64,000 nucleotides of DNA from Kitasatospora purpeofusca (GTDB lineage: Bacteria > Actinomycetota > Actinomycetes > Streptomycetales > Streptomycetaceae): NCBI RefSeq assembly GCF_000718025.1, contig NZ_JODS01000022.1:1-64000 (forward strand). The letters run 5' to 3'. Numbering within the stretch: the stretch's first letter is position 1; each line of letters begins with the position of its first letter. The notes under the pieces were generated by a model. The model searched no databases. It saw only the letters and a program-made list of their open reading frames with translations, and was not told where the DNA came from. Position numbers and translations under genes: made by a program. This document shows positions 46,701 through 53,600 of the stretch, one piece after another.

Positions 46701-49159
46701 GTCGGCAGGTCGTGCGCCGACCCGGCGGCCGGGTGCGCCGGCCCGACCGGCGGCAGCGGCGCGGCCGGACCCTGGACCAGCGGCGCGGCCGGCGGCAGCG
46801 GCGTCGGTGTCGGTGTCGGCGTCGAACCGAGGACGGCGGGCGGCAGCGGGGCGGGCGCAGCCGGGACCGGACCCGCGAGTCCCTGGACCGACCCGTGCCC
46901 GGGGCCGGGCTGGAGCAGGCCGAGCGCCTCGTCCACCCGGCCGAGACCGCCGTGCGCCCCGGCCCCGACGCCTCCGAGGTCCGTGACGCCGCCGGGGCCG
47001 GGTACGCCGACGAGGGCGGTGGGCGGGGTGACGGCGTGCACCGACGGCAGCACCGGCGCCGGGGTCGCGGCGACCCGGGGCGCCGCGAACTCCCCCAGGT
47101 GCAGGTTGACCTGGCTGGCCGCCAGGGCGCGGGTGCTGTGGTCGCCGAGGTTCCCGCCCGCGGTGAAGACGGGGGCGTCGGCCCGGTTCAGCGGGGAGCC
47201 GGTGGCCAGCAGGTCGAGGGCGCCGTTCAGGTGCGCGCCGTGCCCGGCCGTGCCGAGGCCGGGCACGGTCACGGCGCCCGTCACGGTCGACGGCAGGCCC
47301 GCGCCGCCGCCGTGCAGTGCGGCGGTCGGGAGCGTGCCGGTGGTCAGGTGCGGGACGGCGACGGCGGACGGGGTGAGCAGGTCGGCCGTGTGGACGGCCG
47401 GGGCCGCCGGGGAGGCGGTGTGCAGCGCGCCGGTGCCGAGGGCGGTCGGCGCGCCGCCGGCCTGGTGCAGGGCGAGGGCCTGGGTCTGGAGGTTCGGGGC
47501 GTGGGCGGTGGCGGGGCCGCCGGCGGTGAGGGTGTCGGCCAGGTGCACGGGGGCGGGGGTCGGGGCACCGGTGAGTCCGCCGATCCCGTGCAGGCCGCCG
47601 GGCGCGGCGCTGACGCCGAGTCCGGTCTCCACGTGCAGTCCGCCCGAGGTGACGACCGTGCCGCCGGTCCAGCTGCCGACCGGGTGCAGCTCGCGGACCG
47701 GAATGTCCAGCAGCGCGTCCAGCTTGCGGACGGCGTCCGGGGCGAGCGAGAGGCGGTCGGCGAGGTCGTTGTGCAGGCGGAAGTCGGACGGCCTGGTGTA
47801 GGAGAGACCGGAGCCGGACGGTTCCAGGTGCGGGATCTCCAGCCGACGCGGACCGGCCCAGTCGCCGACCCTGACCTTCGCCAGGTCGGTGCGGGAGAGG
47901 TCCACCAGGGCGTCGACCGTGTGCACCGGGGGCGGCACGGGGACGGCGGCCGCGGTCCGCCCGGCGGTGCCGAGCAGCGGGGCGCCGTACCGGAAGTTGC
48001 CGAGGACCCCGCGCTCCCAGAGGCCGATCCGCAGGGCGCCGCGCAGCCCGTAGCGACCGATCTCGGCCGCGTCGACGGGGAGCACCAGCCGCAGCCACTT
48101 GGCGCCGCCGAGCTGGGCGCGCGCGAAGTCCCAGGAGGCGGAGCCGAACCGGCCGAGGTTGGCCGGCAGACCGCGGACCAGGGCGGGCAGCCCCTTGACG
48201 CCGTTGACCACGGCGATCCCGCTGGCCCGGAAGGTGATCCCGGCGAAGTGCGGCAGCCGGGTGACCCCGTTCAGCACCCAGAGGCCGCCCGTCCTCACCC
48301 AGCCACCGGTCATCCGGGCGAGATCGGCGAGGCCCGGCAGGAAGGCGAAGGCGTGCGAGCCGCCGCCGGTGAAGACGCCGCGGAAGAAGCCGCCGATCGC
48401 CTGGGCGACGCCCTTGATCCCGGTCCAGGTGAACTTGGCCCCGGCGCTGATGAGTTTGAGCAGCGGCAGGCCCTTGGTGGTGGGGGCGATCATGCCCAGG
48501 CCGGACAGGAAGAGGTCCAGCGCGCTGGCCTTGCCCTGGGAGAAGTCGACCGCGGTCTTCACGAAGATCGCCAGGTTGACGCCGATGGCGATCAGCGCGA
48601 TCGGCCCGCCGAAGATCAGCGCGGGCAGGATCAGCGCGATCGCCAGCCACTGGAAGGCCTCCCAGAACAGGTCGCAGTCGGAGACCGGCTGCTTGATCCC
48701 GCGGGCGGCGCTGCTGAGGGCCGAGCCGGCGGTGCGGCCGGCCTCGTCCTGGGCGGTGCCGGCCTGGCGGGCGGTGCTCGCCAGCTCGGTGCGCCGGGTG
48801 TCGTCCTGGGCCAGGCCGCGGCCCTGGGAGAGCGCGTTGTCGGCGCGCCACTGCTGGTCGCGGACCACTCCGGCGTAGGTGGTCAGGGCCCGCGCCGAGT
48901 TCTCGAAGCCGTCGGCCACCGACTGGACGAAGGCCCGCAGCGGCCCGCTGATCTTGTCCCGGAGGGCGTCCGCCGTCTGCCCGGTGAACGCGCCCTGGCC
49001 GGTCTTGTCGAGCACGGCGGCGAGCGCGTCGTCGATCTCCCGGGCGGTGCGGCCGAGGTCGGCCAGGGAGCGCTGCACCTCGTCGATCCGGTCCGGGTCC
49101 CCCGGTGTGGGGTCGGCGGACAGGCCGATCGCGTTCCAGTCGGTCGGACGCTGGGGCAC
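40718..49159 (-). CDS. 2813-aa WXG/RHS-like giant protein, polymorphic-toxin-like
   Basis: Predicted giant protein. Residues 1-165 are helical and WXG100/LXG-like (RIDEVQRSLADLGRTAREI and GAFTGQTADALRDKISGPL). A hydrophobic hairpin follows at about 190-225 (WLAIALILPALIFGGPIAL). A long Gly, Pro and Ala-rich middle includes near-identical 65-66-residue repeats. From about residue 1900 come YD/RHS-like segments (GNRTTGRRESFRGSDD, FDAGGALLRERNML). The C-terminal 230 residues have hydrophobic helices (FVLEFGANLAVNGIVAAAN, AALGGVVGWVNGAMNA) and no recognised toxin motif. GTG at 49159 follows GAGGAGGAG at 6 bp, preferred over longer frames. Stop and the AAA gene start overlap. It is likely an ESX-type secreted effector; a cognate immunity gene is not obvious. 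Confidence 0.8.
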   Translation of the reverse strand: MPQRPTDWNAIGLSADPTPGDPDRIDEVQRSLADLGRTAREIDDALAAVLDKTGQGAFTGQTADALRDKISGPLRAFVQSVADGFENSARALTTYAGVVRDQQWRADNALSQGRGLAQDDTRRTELASTARQAGTAQDEAGRTAGSALSSAARGIKQPVSDCDLFWEAFQWLAIALILPALIFGGPIALIAIGVNLAIFVKTAVDFSQGKASALDLFLSGLGMIAPTTKGLPLLKLISAGAKFTWTGIKGVAQAIGGFFRGVFTGGGSHAFAFLPGLADLARMTGGWVRTGGLWVLNGVTRLPHFAGITFRASGIAVVNGVKGLPALVRGLPANLGRFGSASWDFARAQLGGAKWLRLVLPVDAAEIGRYGLRGALRIGLWERGVLGNFRYGAPLLGTAGRTAAAVPVPPPVHTVDALVDLSRTDLAKVRVGDWAGPRRLEIPHLEPSGSGLSYTRPSDFRLHNDLADRLSLAPDAVRKLDALLDIPVRELHPVGSWTGGTVVTSGGLHVETGLGVSAAPGGLHGIGGLTGAPTPAPVHLADTLTAGGPATAHAPNLQTQALALHQAGGAPTALGTGALHTASPAAPAVHTADLLTPSAVAVPHLTTGTLPTAALHGGGAGLPSTVTGAVTVPGLGTAGHGAHLNGALDLLATGSPLNRADAPVFTAGGNLGDHSTRALAASQVNLHLGEFAAPRVAATPAPVLPSVHAVTPPTALVGVPGPGGVTDLGGVGAGAHGGLGRVDEALGLLQPGPGHGSVQGLAGPVPAAPAPLPPAVLGSTPTPTPTPLPPAAPLVQGPAAPLPPVGPAHPAAGSAHDLPTVPATGGHGGHGGPERLTGPERLTGAQLDRLWREQGDRVAGLFGASDDPGRGARLDAWADLTLARHDLGRAERLLSDLHARPGGGSRPSPVVIHAQASVDAAALKVDAALDRVTGLGIDPARMDRDLAALTADSLRERPRLLGGSDGGGGVPPHVGQQPQLAPHPAPQHGPAQAVQPPQHVQAPPPVQHIQAQHIQAQHVQPQPPAPQPVVLALADQGTAGPNGLRVESTVTPNGTVHRVLDSHHVPDPMLQPTPRPGGGFDLHDTRLGTTHSYDGNGRLVAEDLPLTGLDGTPAGLRVHTDFDAQGAATHRVLDPNGATGLQAAPRPGGGFDLRDPATGGHRGFDHAGGLVEEGRPLLRGDGTPFGPVLLLGHDNGTVTRSLSGGGHTLTELPGGAGLRVTDPATGRSALFDHGGAFRAEGLALGDAAGLRGHRFATRQGGGFVVTDVAGAVLPGSTAVGVAGGGVRVTDAVSGGSVRFGADGLQVERGVALADGAGVRGARFLEGNPPRVTDVSGAAVPGLSGEGLAGGGWRVTDAASGVSTRYTAQGAVVEHGVALADGAGVRGARFLEGAPSRVTDTTGAAVPGLSGEGLAGGGWRVTDPVSGVSTRYTAQGAVVESGVALADGAGVRGARFLEGNPPRVTDVTGGPTGLSGEGLAGGGWRVTDPVSGVSTRYTAQGAVVESGVALADGAGVRGGRFVVPQGGGGHALTDAAGAVLPERVVAHPGGGFRIEGAPAVPGGGVPYERFAADGTPTAGGRQLLNGNGTVVGHLERPVPAPGHPAPAGQPAWLDAAFQPDATRVVTADGAGLRVTAPGGSYRVFDDAGRLTDDAARLHAPGGGALDQWVVVHTPPGGPRTLEVLDATGTPVPNLTAADRPGGGFQVTDAAADNGFVRYGADGGRLETGTALRGPDGNPDRTFAVLPPPGPGGAALPGHLEDAAGLRVPERTVTVRADGGLQVSVDRPNGPRHGEFTAHAPGDGRITQQGFNVVDGGRRTDHQYVVDHTPAAGATWSRQPHPAAAAPPPAGTGAFHHGRVETLGGGNRIRLISSTYTPVEVFERRVLPGGGLLDSFRRTDTLLFGDLDRRTVWTQWDAAGGLGAHGTRRYDTSGFGWRDLDHRGNPVHEYRDGLQKTGGVTGHTFAVRNADRSWTWHRFDGAGQELAHGPRTQHRDAGWTDRLADGTLVQKQWGMGHGPGKAGQFLEHTWQGGGVRQTWERHSPHGKEVGKREVLATDNAVLTTSRWSEQRPPVWVRRHLVGAGGPQGVAAHLADDTRYQVFLWDKAGGVNPGGGVRYVGMDGAAVDLGADGRFVRSTGKLHGGTTLKVGDHANPPAHPPTNPAHLPWEEPGRRGYRAELVPPAGAGRDHPVWQDRFSPDGGANWQVAREGFADGSVREYRVPPQVDPATGNVQGRGTHAWVQRDAHGNLTGSHDIWQDPQGNRIEVTGTGRPDSGRWTWTATDHLGNRTTGRRESFRGSDDPRLPWDDSFRDFDAGGALLRERNMLDGGRWVDSWRGAAPPGGGQHWHTAKYEANGTAVDFGAGQQVRRWWNADTRAWQDDWTARTRHFRDEFRPAAGGPALTLREVPPHLALGEGPLRVRQYVPGGNAPHPAGSWKEFDHGSVVRERKPLGDGTFLEKDAWRGQWRRYDQHQRIIAQRTDSGLVWETGPGGNLRVTGNEYDFRGPLTEIRGFGRRVREANRLPWGDSVEVRVPRMQNALAGVPGLPAAHNGVVPLGEALYQPYWKVLAKKVALEFGQEFVLEFGANLAVNGIVAAANNKPFTGKDVLKSFANAAVGAGVKSLVSTGMHELRGSAVGGPKSVLGNVDGGKHELRHPNNHDKHWANEWAGNETPTRWRGGTYDFFYNAALGGVVGWVNGAMNASVWGVTGADGKTHVLSGMDAFLDGGIAGLAGLTTASSAALAKNAIIAGGGSRLFHRQGFAEFWLQLPFKIFEKTVTSLWLTNAYRASIDPAWYRAPLPAPAPAPVTKQGQQP
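44613..45260 (-). repeat. tandem near-identical 195/198-bp repeats inside the giant gene
   Basis: Three consecutive units of 65-66 codons read VALADGAGVRGARFLEG, then RVTDVSGAAVPGLSGEG and LAGGGWRVTD...SGVSTRYTAQG with few changes; weaker copies flank them. Units start near 44613, 44808, 45006 and 45204. The DNA itself is almost identical from unit to unit, so recombination may vary their number. Confidence 0.75.
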
Positions 49160-49263
49160 CGTCGTCTCCTCCTCGTCCGTGGGCACGGCCCGGCCGCCGC
49201 GGCGCGCGGCACCTCTCGGGAGGACCACGTGCCGGGGTCCCGGGCGGTTCACGGCGGGCGGTT

Positions 49264-49326
49264 CACGGCTCCTGGCTCACGGCTCACGGCCCACGGCTCA
49301 CGGCTCACGGCTCACGGCTCACGGCG
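49264..49326. repeat. tandem heptamer array CACGGCT
   Basis: Nine consecutive heptamers CACGGCT, of which six are exact, two differ at one base and one is more changed, lie between the divergent giant gene and ESX-like gene. A looser copy flanks the left side. Such short tandem repeats can change length by slippage and could alter promoter spacing. Confidence 0.75.
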
Positions 49327-49414
49327 GACGTCACATGGCCTCCGGTGAACCGCGGGGGCCGCCGGCACGTGGTCGACCGGGAACCGCGTGCCGATCCGAC
49401 CGGAGGGAAATCCC

Positions 49415-50197
49415 GTGCCCGACTTCTCGATGGACTACGGCGTCCTGCACGAGGCCCGCAAGGACCTCCACAACCTGGCCGACCGGATCTCCCCGACCCT
49501 CCACGACAGCCTGTTCTCCCAGTACGGCTCGGGGAAGCTCGGCGACGCCCAGGCGGTGTTCGGCGACCCGAACGTCACCAACGGCTTCCGCAGCCTCTAC
49601 CGGCTCTCCAAGGACCCGATGAACCGGGCCGTGGACCACCTCAAGCAGCTCGGCGACGTGTTCGGCGCGGTCGCCGACGGCTTCTTCGACGTGGACGCCC
49701 AGATCGCCGACGGCCTGGGCGTGATGGGCGCCAACATGGGGCTCGACCAGTGGCGCGACCGGCAGGCCGCCTGGGAGTACCGCAACGCCCACGCCGACCA
49801 GTGCCACCCCGGCGCGGACGGCACCGTGCCGGAGTTCTGCCGGGCCACCGACCCCGGCGCACCGCCCGTCGACCAGACCATCGACACCGCGAACGGCTCG
49901 GTGCACACCCACCTCACCCTGGACGCCGACCACAACGTGATCAAGGAGGAGACCACCGTCACCCACGACGGGCAGAGCTACACCTCCACCACCTCCTACT
50001 CCGACCACGGCCGCTCGTTCACCACCGACACCGTGTACGCGGACGGCACCAAGAACCACGCCGAGACGCATCTGCACGAGGACGGCAGCGGCGACATGAC
50101 CGTCACCGACAACGACGGCACGGCCACCCAGTACCACCGCAACGGCCCCGGCCAGGAGTGGCAGCAGACCGGCGGCGGAAGCTCCCAGGACGACTGA
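49415..50197 (+). CDS. ESX-like protein with repeat tail
   Basis: Predicted 260-aa protein. Residues 1-120 are helical and ESX-like (YGVLHEARKDLHNLADRI, FRSLYRLSKDPMNRAVDHL, GAVADGFFDVDAQIADGL). After a Cys-containing linker, residues about 165-250 form a beta-rich RHS/YD-like tail (SVHTHLTLDADHNVIKEE, TTDTVYADGTKNHAETHL, DMTVTDNDGTATQYH). No signal peptide. GTG at 49415 follows GGAGGG; the gene stands 71 bp before the WXG100-like gene and is probably cotranscribed. It may be a chaperone-like partner or a substrate of the EccC-type export system. Confidence 0.8.
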   Translation: MPDFSMDYGVLHEARKDLHNLADRISPTLHDSLFSQYGSGKLGDAQAVFGDPNVTNGFRSLYRLSKDPMNRAVDHLKQLGDVFGAVADGFFDVDAQIADGLGVMGANMGLDQWRDRQAAWEYRNAHADQCHPGADGTVPEFCRATDPGAPPVDQTIDTANGSVHTHLTLDADHNVIKEETTVTHDGQSYTSTTSYSDHGRSFTTDTVYADGTKNHAETHLHEDGSGDMTVTDNDGTATQYHRNGPGQEWQQTGGGSSQDD

Positions 50198-50268
50198 GGG
50201 CGCCGCCCGAACCGGCCGGGACCCATGACCTCCCCGGCCGGCCATCCCCCCTTCGAAAGGACCGCGAC

Positions 50269-50571
50269 ATGCCCAACATCTCCCTCGACTTCGAGAAGAT
50301 CGAGACCACCTCGGGCCAGCTCGACTCGGCGGCCGAGAACATCGTCCCGATGCTCAACGACCTGAAGAACAACGTGAACAACCTGCTCGGCGACGGCATG
50401 GTGTTCCAGCAGTCCAGCCCGGCGATGCAGGAGGCGTACGACAAGTTCAACACCAGCCTGCTGGCCGCGATGGAGGGCATCAAGGGCTTCGCGAAGCAGT
50501 TCCGCCAGATCAAGGACCAGATGCACCAGATGGACCAGGACATGGCGAGCAGCCTGCGCGAGAGCAGCTGA
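50269..50571 (+). CDS. WXG100-like secreted protein
   Basis: Predicted 100-aa helical hairpin protein of the ESAT-6/WXG100 type. Helix one is ETTSGQLDSAAENIVPMLN, the turn is LLGDGMVFQQ (where Trp-x-Gly usually stands, so Trp is missing), and helix two is MQEAYDKFNTSLLAAMEGI then FAKQFRQIKDQMHQMDQD. The length is typical. ATG at 50269 follows GAAAGG. It lies downstream of the ESX-like gene and convergent with the EccC-type ATPase, which probably exports it. Confidence 0.85.
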   Translation: MPNISLDFEKIETTSGQLDSAAENIVPMLNDLKNNVNNLLGDGMVFQQSSPAMQEAYDKFNTSLLAAMEGIKGFAKQFRQIKDQMHQMDQDMASSLRESS

Positions 50572-50585
50572 CGCCGCCACCGAAC

Positions 50586-50631
50586 GGGCCGGGGGCGGAG
50601 CGGCGCATGACGCCCGCTCCGCCCCCGGCCC
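50586..50631. terminator. perfect 18-bp hairpin between convergent genes
   Basis: Arms 50586-50603 and 50614-50631 pair perfectly around a 10-base loop. It stands between the end of the WXG100-like gene and the end of the EccC gene and can serve both strands. Confidence 0.75.
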
Positions 50632-50657
50632 CGCTCAGCCCTCGGCCCCGGCCCCGC

Positions 50658-53600
50658 TCAGTCCTCGGTGCGCAGCACGGTCAGCGGCACCTGCACGGCC
50701 ATCGCCTCGCCACCGCGCCCGGTGGTCCAGCCGCGGCCCGCGACCGGGGTGGCCCGGATCAGGTGCACCGGCAGCCGGACCCCGATCATGTCGCCCTCCT
50801 GGAGGCTCTTCGGCCCCAGCAGCAGTCCCCGCCGGGCCCGCTTGGCCGCGCTGAGCCAGCTGCCCATCGCCACCTGGAGGGCGTCCGCCGACCCCGCGTA
50901 GAGCAGGCCGAGGCCGCGGTCCCGGCCGAAGGCGGCGACCTCCTTGAGCACCCGGTCGCAGGCGGGTGCCGCCAGCAGGTCCGCGTCGTCGACCACCACT
51001 ACGCGGGGGCCGGTGAGTTCGTCCAGGGCGGCCTGCACGTCCTGCGCGGACGGGTCCGCGTCGGTCAGCACCCGGACCCCGGCGTGCCGGGCCAGCGCCC
51101 GCAGCGGGGAGTGGCGCGGCGCGAGGACGACCAGCCCGGTGCCGCCGGCGAGCAGGGAGACGGCGAGCGAGGCGAGCGCCGTGCTGCGCCCGGATCCGGG
51201 CGGGCCGAGCACCGCGAAGGCGGCGGCGGCCCCCGCGAGGTCCACCCCGACCGGTCCGGCGTCGTCGCCGCCGAGGCCGAGCAGGCCCCACAGCGGGCGG
51301 CGGGACTCCTCCGGGACGGCCGCGTAGGCCTCCGCGAAGTCCACCGAGCGGGGCAGCGCGGCGACCGGGAAGGGCCGCAGTCCGGCCGGCACCGCGCTGT
51401 CGCGGCGGGTGCTGTCCGCGCCGATCGCCGCCAGCGCCCTGGCCTGTTCCCGGCCGCCCGCGCCGGGGGCGAGCAGCGCGACCTGGGTCTCGGTGCCGCT
51501 GAGCGTGTGCCAGCCGCGGCCGGCCGGGATGCCGGCCGGCACCTTGCTCGGCGAGAGTCCGACCAACTGGTAGTCGTTGCGGTCGCCCTGGCGCAGCAGC
51601 AGCTTGTGGTCGTTGTGCGCGGCGAGCCGGCCGCCCAGCAGTGACCGCTCGGAGGTGGCGACGACATGGATGCCGGCCGCCGCGCCCTCCCGCAGCAGCC
51701 GGGTGACCAGGTCGGCGAGCCGGCCGTTGTCGTGGTCGTCCAGCAGCCCGGACAGCGCGTCCCAGCCGTCGATCAGCAGCAGCACGTGCGCGGGCCGCTC
51801 CGGCTTCGGCAGAGCGGCGCGCAGCTCGTTGAGCCCGGCCGCGTTCCGCTCGCTGCACAGCTCCTGACGTCGCGTCAGTTCGGCGGTGAGCCGGTGCAGC
51901 AGCCGTTCGAGCCGTTCCTGGTCGTGCCGGGAGACGACCGCCCCGCAGTGCGGCAGGGCGTTGAGGGCGGCCAGGCCGCCGCCCGCGGCGTCGATCCCGT
52001 ACAGGTGGACGTCCGCGCAGGACGCCGCCCTGGCCACCGAGCCGGCCAGGGTGCGCAGGACCTGGGTGCGGCCGGACCGGGGGGCGCCGATCACGTACAG
52101 GTGGCCGAAGGAGGCCAGGTCGACGGTGGCGACCCGGCGCTGCTGGAGCTGGGGGACGTCCTCCAGCGCGTAGGGGACCACCGGGAGCGCCGCGTCCTCG
52201 GGGGGCGGCAGCAGCGCCGTCACCTCGTCGAGCAGCACCTCCTCGGGCAGTGCGGGGAGCCAGGGGCTGGGCTGCGGGGTGAAGTCGTCGAGGGCGGCGG
52301 CGGCCTCGCGGACGGCGGCGACCAGGGCCTGCAGGTCGGTGGGGACGGGCGCGGCGGGCGCGGCGGGGTCGCCCGCCGCGAGCGGCAGGGCGAGCGGGCG
52401 GCCGAGGCCGGTCCAGGACAGGGCGGCGGCGCGCACCGTCCCACGGGGCCGCTCGACGGCGGCCGCGCCGGCCGCGCCGGCCGGGTCGGGGCGGGCCGCA
52501 CCGGCCCAGGCGCTCTGGAACGGCACCGTCGAGCGGTGCCCCAGCCGGACCAGGGCGCGCCCGGGCGCGGAGGCCGGGATGTGCACCGCCTCGGAGGTGT
52601 CGATGATGTCCTGGCTCTCGGAGGAGTCGGTGACCCGCAGCGCGATCCGCAGATTGGTGTTGGCGCGGATGTCGCTGGTGACCGCGCCCGAGGGCCGCTG
52701 GGTGGCGAGCACCAGGTGGATGCCGAGGGAACGGCCGCGCTGGGCGATCCCGATCAGCCCGGGGACGAAGTCGGGCACCTCGCGGACCAGGGTGGCGAAC
52801 TCGTCGATCACCAGCAGCAGTCGCGGCAGCGGGGGCAGCGTCGGGTCCGCGACCCGCTTGGACCGGTACTCGGGGTGGTCCTTGGCCGCGACATCGGCCA
52901 GCAGCCTTTCCCGGCGCCGCAGTTCGGCGCCGAGCGACTCCAGGGCGCGCTCCACCAGGTGGGCGTCCAGGTCGGTCACCATACCGAGGTTGTGCGGGAG
53001 TTCGGCGCACTCTCGGAACGCCGAACCGCCCTTGTAGTCGACCAGGACGAAGGTGAGCTCGTCCGGGCGGTTGGCGGCGGCCAGCGAGGCCACGAAGGAC
53101 TGGAGCAGCTCCGACTTGCCGGAGCCGGTGGTCCCGGCGACCAGAGCGTGCGGTCCGTCGCGGACCAGGTCGAGGGTGAGCGGGCCGTCGTAGCCCGTCC
53201 CGATCAGGAAGGACGTGGCGGCCGGGCGCCGGCGCCAGCGGGCCAGCAGGGCGGCGGGGTCCGGCGGTTCGAGCCGCAGCAGGTCCAGCAGCCGGACCAA
53301 CTGCGGCAGACCGGCGTCGTGCTCGGGGCTGACGTCGCGGACCGGCGCGAGCGCCCTGGCCACCTGCTCGCACCAGTCGGCGTCGACCAGGTCGGCGCGC
53401 ACGTCGGTGAGGTCGGGCGCGCCGGTGCGGCGGACGGTGAGGCGGTGCCCGGCGGCGAGGACGACGGTGCCGCACTCCTCGGGCAGCAGCCGCTCCTGGG
53501 CGTCGAGGCAGACGCTGAAGACCCGGACCCCGGGTCCTTCGGTGAGCACCTGCACCATGCCGGGCACGTCGCGCAGGTGCCGGGCCCCGTCCGCGATCAC

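Noticed and set aside
38124..48851. A single giant minus-strand frame of about 3575 codons
   Set aside because: It reads Arg/Pro/Gly shadow sequence through the giant gene before entering the beta-helix/AAA gene. The supported starts are 40718 for the AAA gene and 49159 for the giant gene.
49264..49326. CRISPR-like array
   Set aside because: The units are 7 bp with no spacers; it is a simple tandem repeat.
40733..49348. A plus-strand frame of about 2871 codons across the same region
   Set aside because: It is the antisense shadow of the giant gene: Val/Gly/Arg-rich low-complexity reading without domains or a ribosome site.
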